The position numbers and the translations under genes were made by a program. DNA of 64,000 nucleotides from Montifringilla adamsi (lineage: Eukaryota > Chordata > Aves > Passeriformes > Passeridae): contig JAGGNK010008781.1 of assembly GCA_017590115.1 (NCBI GenBank), forward strand, positions 5,993,371-6,057,370, read 5' to 3'. This document shows, piece after piece, positions 1 through 10,979 of this stretch; positions within the stretch are counted from its first letter, which is position 1; each line of letters begins with the position of its first letter. The notes below the pieces were generated by a model, which saw only the letters and a program-made list of their open reading frames with translations, had not been told where the DNA came from and ran no database searches.

Positions 1-14
1 TCTGCAGTGCTCTG

Positions 15-95
15 CTTGCTGCCTCAGTTTCTTCACCTGCAAGACGTGGTTTTGTTTAAAATCCTGTTTCCAGGGCACACTGTGAATGCTCTCAC
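15..95 (-). mobile_element. Possible MIR-like SINE scrap at the window edge
   Basis: The segment beginning CCTCAGTTTCTTCACCTG resembles the antisense of the MIR/CORE-SINE signature (CCTCAGTTTCCTCATCTGTAAAATG). Similarity fades after about 30 bases, and the rest is only vaguely like the following part of that element. It is cut by or close to the window edge, so boundaries are uncertain. A chance match of the short core cannot be excluded. Confidence 0.3.
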
Positions 96-832
96 AGGAC
101 TGGGAAGTCTACAGATCTCTTACTGGTTTTATGCAAAGCAGCCATGGGACATTGCCCACAGTTCCATGCAGCAAGGGATGCTTCCCACCCCGGAGAGGGG
201 GCAGGCAGAGCAGCCTGGACATCCCACAGTGGTGGGAGGGAGCAGCAGCAGCTCCAGCCCTGCTCAGCACCCCCAGCACAGGCTCTGCCAGGAGGGCAGG
301 TCATGGACAGAGCTCCACCTGCAAACCTGGCTTCCCCACAAACTCCACAGACACCCTGAGAAAAGCCTCACTGCTTCCTTCCCACCCACTTGTCCCCCAG
401 GCCAGCTCTGCTGGAAAATCCCATCCTCCCTCCCACACAGCACAGAGCAGGGGTTTGACAGTTCCTGGAAGAAAATGTTTTAACCACACACTTGCACCTG
501 CAGCCTGGCCCTGCGTGTCACAGAATTCAGAATTAAGCAGCACAGCTATTGTAAAAATGAGTTACAGCACAAGCTCCTTCATCTCAGTCATCACAAGGGC
601 TATATCCCACTCCTGTTTTGGTACCAGATGGCTCAAGGTCTATTTTTCAACAAGTGCTGTCTGCTACACTTGCAGCAAGTCCTTTGAGTTACAAGGCAAA
701 TCTCTTCCCTTAATATCTTTTTCATCCTTTCCCCCTCCCCTCTTTGAGCTCACAAGTACATCTTTTCTTAAGAAACAGAAAAAATCTATTATTCTTCAAA
801 GGCCCAGTTGTGTCCTTCATTTACTGAAGTAG
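86..832 (+). other. Unassigned 248-codon ATG-initiated open frame
   Basis: A frame from an ATG at 86 to a stop at 830-832 is open for 248 codons. That is long for non-coding DNA at this composition. The predicted peptide is rich in Ser, Pro and Thr, has no signal peptide, no regular hydrophobic segments and no domain I recognise. It begins near a MIR-like scrap and runs through GC-richer then T-rich DNA with no sign of codon-level structure. No promoter or splice pair frames it. I regard it as a probable chance frame, listed only because of its length. Confidence 0.1.
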
Positions 833-839
833 TCAAAGA

Positions 840-1340
840 ATATTATGGGTCATTTTGTCACCATGGAAACCACAAATAGACCTTCAGGGTTTTGGAGAGG
901 TGATATTATTTTGGAGAGGCTGTGCAGGGCTCTCTGACAGAAAATAATAGGGATGGCAAATCAAGGAGACCTTTTATACAGACTGTGTGAAATGCAAAGG
1001 GTATCAAACATCATTTCTCTGCCACCGAAGACTACTCCAGGCAGCAGTTTAATATGGTATCCTCTGACAGCTGAGCCCAAATGGAAAATTAATGAGGCAG
1101 CATGATATATGAGTCTTTTTAAATCTCATAACCAGCCTCCTTTATAGAATAAAAATGGCCAAATCAGTTTAATATTAGTGGAGAGGTTCTCTGTGTGTCT
1201 TTCTTCTGAGCCTTGTCAGTGCAGTGCTGAAGAGACAGTTTTGGTTTATTGACTGTGTAAGTCCAGCTGTTTTCAAGTTTTGCACTGCCTAAATCAAAAT
1301 AATTCTGAGCTTTATTGGTTTATCAAAACACAGTAAAGAT
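840..1340. promoter_or_regulatory. Candidate conserved non-coding block with X-box
   Basis: AT-rich DNA with no long repeats, containing an RFX-type X-box (857-870) and an adjoining RUNX-type AACCACA (868-874). Homeodomain-type ATTAAT cores follow near 1089 (GGAAAATTAATGAGG) and around 1165. The texture resembles vertebrate conserved enhancers, but conservation cannot be tested from a single sequence. Confidence 0.3.
857..870 (+). promoter_or_regulatory. RFX-type X-box motif
   Basis: GTCACCATGGAAAC matches the RFX X-box consensus GTNRCC-AT-RGYAAC with one mismatch (A for Y in the second half-site). It has the usual two-base spacing. RFX factors bind such sites in ciliary and neural genes. 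A RUNX-type AACCACA overlaps its right end. The motif is visible directly; occupancy is inferred. Confidence 0.35.
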
Positions 1341-1349
1341 ATGAAAGCC

Positions 1350-4300
1350 TAAGGAACACCTGGGATCTCAGAGGGGCCATGTCCTGCCATTCAGGAGCCC
1401 TGAGTGCCCTGGGACAGCAGCTCCTCCTCTGCCTCCTGCCAGCAGGGCTTTCCCAATCCCACCCACCAGAACACCCCCCAGATTTGTCATTTCTGTCATG
1501 AAAAGAGGGACTTATGCACAGTGAGAAAAGAGCAGAAAACAGGAGAACACCCTGAATTAAATGTAACCCACCCCAGGCTCAGTCCCTGCCCATGCAGCTC
1601 ACTCCTCCCCCACACTGCTCCATCAAAATCCTTTGGGTTTGACCTTGTTCTTTCGCAAGGGAAACTCCCAACTGCATAAATTACTAAACCCATGCAATTC
1701 TCAGGCCAAAAGACCCTTTCTGCAGGCATTTTGGCAACCATATTCTCACAACTGACTCCCAAGCTGAAGACCTACAGAGATGAGAGCAGAAGCAATTGCA
1801 AACAAAGTTCACACAAAACTATGGCATATCCTACCTGGTGATGGATGAATTCTAAACCTACTGGGTACCCTGACACTTCCAAGGTGTGTCTAATTCTACT
1901 CTGAATTACAACAAAACCTTAAAATCTCAAGTTATTCTGCAGAACAGAAATTTCAAAATGCTTCTGTTTAAAAACAACCACTTCACTGAAACACTGAAAA
2001 AAACAGCTCAAACAAAACAAAGGAGTCAAAACAAACACTCCTTTCCAAAGTTTTCTGTCAAAACATCTTTAGATGAAGGTGAAATAGACACCTTCATGCA
2101 AAACATTTCAGCTGCAGAAGAAAAAAGAGCTTCCCTTAGTAAACTGCTTTATAAAAGATACTAACTCTGGCAGCTTCCTCCACAGAACAGGTGTAACAGA
2201 TGCATGGCACACAATCACCCACTGTGGCTCAGAAATTGTGCTTCTCCTGCCACCCCTCAGCTGGAACAGTGCCATTTTCTGGGCACCTTCAGCACCCAGA
2301 CCTCCAATAAAACACAGTGCCCTAAAGACTGGAACTTCACAACATGAAAGCAGAGGCATCAACAGAAGTTAGACAAATAATACTTTGCTAAAAGTGAACC
2401 CTCAAAAAAGAAAACAAGGAGCATTCAAACAGAGCACCAGAAGGAAACTGCTGTAACTTTCATTGCCTTGCTAAGACAACTTCAACCCCTCCAAAACACC
2501 ACTCTGGCTATGGTTCAAACACACTGATGGCACTTTGCCTCTCATATTACAACTCACGCAGCTCTGGTCCTGCTGAGCATCTCCAGGAAGGGAGAACTCT
2601 CCAGGCAGGCTTGGAGAAGCAGGAGGAACTTGAAGTCACAGCCCTTCACTCCACTCAACTCCAACGCAGATATCTGGCTGCTTTCCTGATTCCTACCCCA
2701 GTAAAATCCACAAGCAGAGGGCTCAGGGCAGCACCACCAAACAGGAGAGGCAGGAACCCTGATGAGCTGTTGGGCCAGTCAAGGAGGAATTGGATGAAGC
2801 TGTGTGAAAAGGGGTGAGGAATAGAGCATCAGTCAAGCCTCAGTAGTTTCAAAATTGCCCAGTTTGATATGTTTAAGAAGGGTGATGAGGGGGAAACAGG
2901 GATATAAGATTTAAAAATAACCTTTCATTATTTCCTTCATTCCACGTCTCTTTTGAAAGAGTGAACGCTTTGTTTTCAGCAGTGCTAAAAGCTCACACTG
3001 CAACCAGTGTTTGATGCACAAGAGGTGACCCAGCTCCTCCAGCACTTTGTGGAACCTCCTGCACCCATGCCAGGCAGAGCCCATTTCCACCTTCACAAAT
3101 GCAGATTTCCAACAGCATTAGGAATGTGGGTGCTGTAAGGTTGCCACAGTGGATGTGGAATTAGAAATACACAAAAAGTAGCAGAGAGAAATGTTAGTGT
3201 GAAAGCAGGACTGCAGTTGCACCAACATCCCAGGTATCAGAAATATGGGAGATGAATTCTGGTGTCTCCTGTGAGTTACATGAAGATCCCAATCTGTTTC
3301 ATTTCTCTAATAAACAGCATGACAGTATCAATAAATGTATTTATTGGCCTAATAACATCTCCATTCCTATTTCATCAAGGCTTCACTCAGAGGGTGGGAA
3401 AACAAGAAGGTAATTTAATATTTAATGTGAAAAAAAGTTCATTGCCCAAAGCAAACAGTAAATGTGGAATGATGTGTGCTTGTTTCCTTTATCATCTGAT
3501 GCTGTGTTGGTTTTGCTCAAGTTGTAAATGGCTGTTTTGTTCCAAGCCCTCCTGCTCTTAACATCAGTGGCTGCTCTACAGTGGCTGCACACAGGCTGAG
3601 CTAAGACTCTGCCTGCTTTAGCCATCCCCAACAAGCAGCACCACATCCCCAGAGCAGGCTTGAAATACTGCCCAGTGTCAGCAGGAACACAGCAGCCCAG
3701 TGTTTAACTTCTTACTCCACTAAGTACTTGGAGACCTTTCTTTCCCTAGGCTCCCTAAATGCTTTATAAACATTTATAAACAGGCAGAGTGAAAAATCAA
3801 TGCAGAGATACTGTGGGGAGGAAGAGATAGCAAGGAAAGGAAAGACAAACTCAATGAAAAATGAAATAGTGCCCATATATTTGCTACCAGCAGCCTTGCT
3901 GTTCCAGGGCTTTTTCCTCACTCCTCCCTGTCCCAGCCTCTCTGTGCAGGAGGCAAAAAGCAGGCATTTTGTTCTGATCAACTGCAACAACCAACGTGGT
4001 TTTAATAATGGGAGTGTTTTCTCTCCTTCCTTGAACAAAGATTAGGTTTGGAAACTCAGAGACACTTTGAGAGTTCTCTAAATAATTCCAGGCTGGAGCT
4101 CTGAGCTGCAGTGGTCACTGCTCAGAGCCTCCCTGGAGCCCTGGGGTGGACACTGGGATCCCACCCTCATTTCAGAGCTTTTGGGGAGAGGATGAGCACA
4201 AACATCTGTGGGGAAGCTGAGTGGGGGGGATGAGCAGTGCCAGGGTCTGTGGGTGAAATCAGTAGGGTTGTCAGACATAAAACTGAGATAAGATCAACCA

Positions 4301-4580
4301 GATCCCACTGCAGCCTGCATGGCTCAGGTGAATTCAGAGACTTTTTAAAAATAATTAAACACAATTACTCAGCCACACAAGCTCAGAACCTCTGCCCAAC
4401 ATAGAATAGACACAGTCTTGCCCTGACATGCTGCTGGGAGCTTCACTTTTGCCTTCATCAGGATCAGCCGCAGAGCCTGACACGAGAACATTTGCTGGGA
4501 ACAGGCTCAGTGCACCTTGCCCAGGTGCTGTGTTTTCTGAGCCTAATGCAAACACTGTTATCTCCCTTACCCTGGCAGAC
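1350..4580. other. No gene or repeat recognised
   Basis: Ordinary non-coding DNA of mixed composition. Short open frames occur on both strands (for example 1886-2164 plus and 3712-4038 minus), but none has a recognisable domain, flanking splice sites or a promoter. A short K/N/T-rich stretch at 1886-2160 is simply A-rich. No tandem repeat or transposon was recognised. Confidence 0.6.
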
Positions 4581-4589
4581 TACTAATAA

Positions 4590-4860
4590 CAAGTTTATAC
4601 AGTTCATCTTAAACAAATATTGGGAAAGTCAGTCCTTACAAGGTCTGCTAAATTGCAGAGCCGTCTGTGCAATTGCAGTTGATGACACAGTGCTGAATGA
4701 CACAAAGGAAGGGTCAGTGCCAGTCAGGCTATTTCTCAGAGCAGATTGCATGGAGGTCTCATTTAACACTGCCAACTCTGAACATGTGCACTGTATAAAG
4801 CAGAGCTTTTATGGTTCTATCAAAGGTCTCTAATTTGGCTCTAGGAGCCATCTGCTGATT
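4590..4860. promoter_or_regulatory. Candidate conserved non-coding block
   Basis: Repeat-free block with paired C/EBP-like TTGCA/TGCAATTG elements around 4652-4680 and a retained CpG (GCCGTC, about 4661). A weak antisense CTCF-like match (13 of 15 consensus positions) lies at 4844-4858. Function is inference from texture only. Confidence 0.22.
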
Positions 4861-4881
4861 TAATAGGGGATCTGGATTGTT

Positions 4882-4923
4882 AGGTTGGGGTTGGTTTTTT
4901 TGGGTTTTTTTTGGTTTTTTTTT
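4882..4923. repeat. T/G low-complexity tract
   Basis: Runs of six to nine T separated by GG or GGG, an irregular (GGTTTTTT)n tract. It contains no coding sequence and separates two AT-rich blocks. Confidence 0.8.
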
Positions 4924-4934
4924 CATTTGTTTAA

Positions 4935-5300
4935 ACACCTAAAGCTTTAGCATTTAATGTAGAAAAATATTGCAATAAGTTAATCCTCAGTGCAGTAAAA
5001 AAGGAGAAAATTAATGTGTTCAGCTTTGTTTAATTTTGTCTCCTAAGCAACCAACATATTGGATATTGTGGGTACCAAACCTTAAGTGTGTGAAAGTCAT
5101 TAAATTAGCCCTTCCAAGACTGCTACAACCATATTATTAGAAAATTTTAGATGAATTACACTGTCAAGACTGTTAAGTATCACCTTGTGCTTTTATCAGC
5201 CACTAATTAAGACTGAAACAGAATGTTAATGCCCATCTTACTTTGGCTAAACAAACAGAGATAATACACACAATGCTAGCTGTATTTAAATAGGCCCAAC
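4935..5300. promoter_or_regulatory. Candidate conserved non-coding block, homeobox-rich
   Basis: AT-rich repeat-free DNA with several homeodomain-type cores: TTAAATTAGC near 5099, CCACTAATTAAGAC near 5200 and ATTAG near 5137. Such blocks are typical of developmental enhancers. No gene-like structure is present. Confidence 0.28.
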
Positions 5301-5650
5301 ACCCACTATTCACATTACTCCCCTTCTTCTCCATGCAGATCTATGTGATCATTAAAAGCCCCCTGATGCCAGAAAAGGAACCTTGAAAAGGGTATTTCAC
5401 CTCCTAAGCACCGTGGGGCTGGTGACATTTCCATTTATCTTCCAAGGTAACAATCTGAAGAGCCTGCTTCAGGAGGAGCACAGTGAGAGATGAGCCACAG
5501 TCCCAGAGCTCCATCTCTCCACACAGATGATTTGCTGGGAATTTATTAAAAAGCCTGAGCTGACACAAACCATCACAGGACCCAGTTTGAACAGAAGTGT
5601 CAGAGCAAACCGAGGATTACACAGGATCATTCCAACAGCTCAGGCTTTGG

Positions 5651-5767
5651 AACCCATCCTCCATGCCTCCTTCCCTCTCTCAGGTGCGGGCTTTACAAAC
5701 ACCAAGGATAACCCCACGAGGTGCTCCCCAAACCCATCCTCCATGCCTCCTTCCCTCTCTCAGGTGC
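5651..5767 (+). repeat. 37-bp perfect direct repeat, 80-bp period
   Basis: The same 37 bases occur at 5651-5687 and 5731-5767 with no mismatch (starting AACCCATCCTCCATGCC and ending TCTCAGGTGC). Similarity stops abruptly outside the copies. Each copy carries a pyrimidine-rich run ending CTCAG, which is acceptor-like. It looks like a recent local duplication of a short segment. Confidence 0.85.
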
Positions 5768-6287
5768 AAGGGCATCAACTTTCCAGCAGCAGAGTGAAGG
5801 CTTCACCTGATGCAAAATTAATGCAGTACCACTGAAATCAGCCCACCCTCACTGGGGCTCCAATTCAATCACGTTCCCTCATTTATAAAGAGTCTTGAAC
5901 AAACATTTTATGTAAAGGTCTCAGATTTCTCATTTCAAGGGCTGTGAATCTCTCAGGCAATCCAGAGAGCACAGAAACTGGGCAGAGGTAATTACCTTTA
6001 ACTGGGCTGCACCTCAGGGCCCTGGGGATCTCAGGGCAAGGAAAGATGTCAGCAGCTGAGCACTTCCCCAGGACATTTTGGATGAAATCAAGGCCAGTTT
6101 CAGCACTCACATGTTGAAGCAAGATTATGAATGACCACTGGATGTGACAATTTACCTTTCCACCAGGATTTCTCCGAAATTTACCTTTTGCCCTTTATTC
6201 ATGCAGTTGTTTGCAGGTCAAATGTGTTCATCTGTTTTACTTCCCTGATTCAAAGTAATGGATAGGAGCACAAATAAGCAAACAAAT

Positions 6288-6313
6288 CCCACCCCCCCAC
6301 CCCCCCACCCCCN
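6288..6313. repeat. C-rich tract (G4-type on minus strand) ending in an N
   Basis: On the plus strand, C runs of 3, 7, 7 and at least 5 bases are separated by single A bases, followed by an undetermined base at 6313. The minus strand therefore has four G runs with one-base T loops, the classic pattern for a very stable parallel G-quadruplex. The N is the only ambiguous base in the window and probably marks sequencing failure in this tract. Confidence 0.85.
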
Positions 6314-6319
6314 AAACAA

Positions 6320-6800
6320 CCAACCAAACCAAAACTAGAGACCTAAACTTATAATTTTTGTGTTATAGCAATAAAGATGAGAGAGAGAACAATTTACCAA
6401 TTTCCTGGAAAACCATGGTATATCTCCTGCTGTGCACAATGGAAAATGCTTTGAAAAAGGGTTTCCAATTTCCCATTTGTGGTCAGCTATGAGCACACGT
6501 GGATTTAATATCATGTGTAAAACTGTCAATTAGACAAGAAAAGGTTGGCCTTGAGTTCATAATATCTTGTGATCCAATGTGATTCCTTCTCATTCTCAGT
6601 CCATGGTTCAGACAGACCTGAAGCTTTTCTGAAGCCCAGGGGGGAAGAGAATCCATCTTGTCCAGTATCTGAACACATCTTAGCTCAAGGAAGAGGGATT
6701 AAATTAGTGATGAATTACACCCTGAATGAAAGCAATCCTTTTGATGTTCATTCAAACACAGCTTCTGCCACTGCAGTCAGCTGGGGCAGCCACAGCCTTG
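6320..6800. other. No gene or repeat recognised
   Basis: Begins with a short A/C-rich run (AACAACCAACCAAACC) trailing the C-rich tract, then ordinary AT-leaning DNA. No splice pair, domain or transposon was recognised. Confidence 0.5.
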
Positions 6801-6807
6801 ATAACTA

Positions 6808-7608
6808 TTAATTATCCCATAGGCCATTATCTAGTGGAGCCAGTGGGGCAGCAGCAGATCCCTGACACAGACTATGACTGGAATCCTGAAGCCAAAGACT
6901 TACTGCTGTTTTTTGTGTTGACCCCTTAATGCTCAGAGGGACACAGCTCAGAAACAAGCCCATCCCAAAAACCCTAGAGTGCTTTTTGTTGTGGTGGTGT
7001 GGATTGAAAAGAACATGAACTGGAACTGCCCCCAAGAAGAAAAGGGGTGAGTACAGGGACAAAATACCAACAGAACTACAATTCCTGCAATTAGCAGACT
7101 GCAAGAAGAAAGCCAGGAAGAGTGGGAAATTAGAGAGGAACGAAGACTTTGCCTGGGAGCTGGGCCTGTAGGTGTACAGGGATAGACCAGAGAAAGCCTG
7201 AAGCAAAACCTGGCACTGCAATCTTACACTCTGATTGACCTCTTGGAGGAGATAACTCAAGAGTCTCTCTGTTTTTGTTCTCTTTAAATACATGTACAGT
7301 CTGCTCCAGCTGCTTGGCTCTGGTGTGAGCTCGTGGTGCCAAGCCAGACATATTTGGCTTTGATACAACATTGGCTCAGCCTTCAAATAAACCACTGCTG
7401 TATTGTCATTAGGAAACAGGAGCTCCTGAGTGATTTCATGGAGAGGTCTGGGAGCTGCAGTCAGGGCTGGGGCACAGCCCAGCCCAGCGCTGGGGCTGAA
7501 CGTGACTGGGAGCAGCAGCTGCTGGCTGGAGGCAACAGCCTGCTGGGGAGAAACCTCCGTTCCCAACATCTGCTGTTTATTCCTCAGTCTCACATGATGG
7601 TGACACAC
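6808..7608 (-). other. Unassigned long open frame, no ATG at its 5' end
   Basis: This is the longest open frame in the window, about 266 codons on the minus strand. It opens with GTG at 7606-7608; the first ATG is 13 codons in. The predicted peptide has a hydrophobic middle portion and a His-rich patch near residue 200, but no family I recognise. No promoter, signal peptide or splice structure supports it. The length is unusual for non-coding DNA, but codon use shows nothing distinctive, so it is most likely chance. An eroded pseudogene remains possible. Confidence 0.1.
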
Positions 7609-7609
7609 A

Positions 7610-10540
7610 GAGCAAGCGCTGTTGGGACACTCTGGATCTCATACTGACAGCCCGTTAGAATTTGGGTCTGTTCTAATTGATTAAAGGGTTTTAATGAGTT
7701 CACTCTGCCCCAGCCTCGGGTTGGTAACGCTAAACCTGAGGTGCTGGATGAGCTACACAGGAGCTCTGCTAATCCACTCACTCATTTAAACTTGGGCTCT
7801 CCTGCAAGGCCAGGATTAGCAGCCAGGCTGAGCATAGTGATGGCAAGGCCTGCCCTCGTACCACCACAGCACTTGGGATTTGCCTTATGGCCGTGGTCCT
7901 CTCCCTTTCTTGGCAGGATCACAGTTTCAACACTGCTGACACATCTCCCTCCTGCTTGGTGTCACTCTGTTCTTCTAAGGTCTTCTAAGCCTTCTTCTGA
8001 TGTTTACATTCTTGTAATGCACTTTCTCACACACTTTTATGTAAATAATTATTGTTTTACATTCTTTTCTGGAGCAGGAGAAATTTGATGGACTGTTGTC
8101 TTGTCCAGTGTCTTTGGAGAGGTGGCACTTTCATCTTCCAATACACTGTCACTTTTGAAAATCTATAAATGTTGGAGTCATAAAATAAACTTCCCTTCTT
8201 TTTACCTTGGAGGTTCCAGCATGTCTGTCTTATTTCGTGTCCTACAGCGACAGCTTGGTCTGTGCCAGATCTGAAATTTGCTGTAAGCACCAGCCAGCTG
8301 CAAGAACTCACAGGCTTGGGGTCTCAAGGAAAGCAAATCCCTCCTGCCATCCCAGTGTGGCCACTCTCTGCTCTCTACTTCTACACCACTCACCCCAGGC
8401 CATGGCCACGGTGGGAGGTGAGAAACTTGTGAGGTTTGAGTGCAGCAGCACTGCTGGGGCTGGGCACACAGGAAAGCAGCAGCTGAGTCAGAAATACCTG
8501 CCAGAAGCCAACAGTGATCTTGTTTCATCTGCTGACAGAAACTCTGACAACTGTGTATAATCTGCATGATTTTCTCTAGCCCAAATAGTCTTTAAAATAG
8601 AAGTAGTTTAGCTTTCACAGGAGTTGGCACTAGAGAACAGAAATTTGACTAGACAAAACAGTGACTATGGAGGAAGGCTCCTCGCCCTCATTCTTCACAT
8701 CTCTCCAGCATAGCAGAACCAGAAAAGCAAACACATCCAGCAGACTGCTCCCCTGAAGATGGGAAATGAAAGAAGGGAGACAGAGAGAGAGACTTTGTTC
8801 TATTTTTAAACACTTGAGAATGGCTCCACAACTACTGAGAATGGCACTGAAAGCACTCAGGAAAAAAAATCACCCAAGTACACATCCAAACTCCAACTGG
8901 CTCCACCACGGGCTTCACCCCAGAGGAGGCAGGGATGTTTTCTTTCCCTCTCCATGGGCTGGCTCATGTCCCCCAGACCTGAGGGAGGAGCTGAGACCTG
9001 GGAGGAGGCTGCTGCACTGTCCAGCCTGGCATCTAGCCCTCCCCATGCCCTCACCTCTGTGCCCCACGCAGCAGCATGGCTCGGTTTGCCCCAGCTGCTG
9101 TCCCCCTCTTCATTTTGGCTCCAAGTCCTGTGGACATTGATATTCCTGCTGCAGATTCCCAGCAAGCTGCAGGGCAGAGGAAAACAGGGGGAAGAGGTGT
9201 GTGAGCAGCAGAAGCCCTGAAAGGAGGGATGTCCACTGCTCTGAACTGCAAAGGATGTGCTTGCTGGAAGCCAAGGGCAAAAATTCTGGGTGATGTCAAA
9301 GGATTCAGCATTTTTACTGACTTTCCTGAGCTCCCAACATTATCACAACAGTCTGGCAAACTTTAGGAGAAACGTATTTAAGATGTGAGAGTAGGCTTTT
9401 CCAATCATATTCTGGGATTTATGCAGGGTTGGGAACTAAAAGTTACAGCTGAGTTATGGATTTCATCAAAGAATTTTCTATTGAAATGAAAAATGAAAAA
9501 TCAAATAACTATCCAGATGCTAATAGAAAGCAGGTGTTGGGCTTTAAACACAAGAGCATTTACTGGTTTAGCCACATTAATATTATGGTTGAGACATACT
9601 GTACTGATTATAGCTTTAATTTAATAAAAGTCATTGGTGCAGAGCATTATATCCTTTATTTACACATGGCACCCTTCCACTAAGTGAAATTCACCTCAGG
9701 TTAAAAAAAGCTCTGCAAAGTTTAATGTTTTAATAAACAACATCATGTGCTGCTGAACTAATGGCACCACTGTATTGGGGGGGGTTAATATCAATAAATA
9801 ACAAGGTTCTGATTCTGTAATCCTTCACTGCCCCTTCCCCATCAGAGCTGATGGTTCCTTTGGCCCTTTTCCTCATATAATTATTGTACAATTTAGTTTG
9901 AAAGGACTTTGGGACCTTCTGGTCTTGCCCAAAGCAATGCTGACTGCAGCACCAGCCTTGGGACAGTTTCTTCACCAGAAAAAACTGCTCAGCTCAGGGG
10001 TTTCCAGCCACTGGGAGTGACTGACAGCATTCCCCTTCTCCATTCATTTTTTCCCTTCTGTTTCAGGAGGAATAGGGCCAAAATAATGTTCAAAGAAAAA
10101 CTTGGTGTTTGTGCAGCACAGTGCACTGCTGCTTAGGTCAAGAGGAAAAGCCAAAGGCCATAAAATTAAACAAAAAGGGAAAAAATTCTGCAAAATTAGG
10201 GAGAAGGGTGTCATGAAAGCCTGATGCAGTGGATTTAAAAAAATAAAAAAGCCTCAAGAAATCTTAGAAACTCTGGCCAACCTTACAACAAAATAGAGGA
10301 AGAAACCGAGAACGCAAAAATGACTTTGAAAAGAAAAGCAGCCAAGCAGTGCCACGGTGTGATTTTACTCCATAGCACCTTTCTCAGTGTGTAATGGACC
10401 CCCAAACAAAGCTGCCACTTGGGAGCAGGCCCTGGATCCCCCTGGATCCCCCTAGAGCTGACCAGAGGAGCTCCTGACAGCCTCTGGAAAGCAGTGTTTG
10501 CACAGCCCCCAAGAACAATAGCAATAACATTCTATTGTCT
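7610..10540. other. No gene or repeat recognised
   Basis: Mixed-composition non-coding DNA. An acceptor-like site (ending CCTACAG at 8247) sits 35 bases before a moderate donor (GTAAGC at 8283), a pairing expected by chance in this length. An eight-G run lies at 9777-9784. AT-rich stretches at 9455-9700 and 10140-10330 carry no recognisable element. Confidence 0.55.
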
Positions 10541-10554
10541 CTAGGTTTTAGAGC

Positions 10555-10870
10555 CACTAAGACTAATGAGTTCATTTATAGCCCTGATGGAAGTAATTAA
10601 ATCTGAAAATCAAAGCACAACATTCTTGTTTAGTGCTCTTTGAAACCAATATTCTAATGGAATGCTATCAGCAGCTAATTGAAGCACTAATCTTGCCCAG
10701 GGTTGGGCCCATTGCCCAGATGGCTCATACATCATTTTCTAGTCTGGCAAGCAACATATTGCACTGGCTGGATGAAGCGGAGATTAGATATAGCTATAGG
10801 ATACAGTGGAAGCACAAGAATTTTTCCAATCAATATTTTGATAAAATTGATATTTAAAGTCAGTCTGCCA
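10555..10870. promoter_or_regulatory. Candidate conserved non-coding element
   Basis: Repeat-free block with two bicoid/OTX-type sites in opposite orientation (TAATCT near 10688; AGATTA near 10783) and a retained CpG (GAAGCGGAG). It closes with an ATCAAT / ATTGAT array (about 10830-10855) resembling ONECUT sites. Open frames run through it on both strands (for example 10633-10857 plus), but the peptides have no recognisable domain. The texture favours a regulatory element over coding sequence. Confidence 0.38.
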
Positions 10871-10979
10871 ATAAACTTCTTGCTGAAGTACAAGGACACA
10901 TCCTTGGCTTTATAAATAAAAAAAAAAATCTGCTGCCTTATGCAAATAGAAGCTCCTACCAACTGGGTAGTAATAGCAA

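Noticed and set aside
519..535. TCACAGAATTCAGAATT, like the antisense CR1 3' end
   Set aside because: Only the terminal few bases agree. No adjoining CR1 body or GGGACC-type segment is present.
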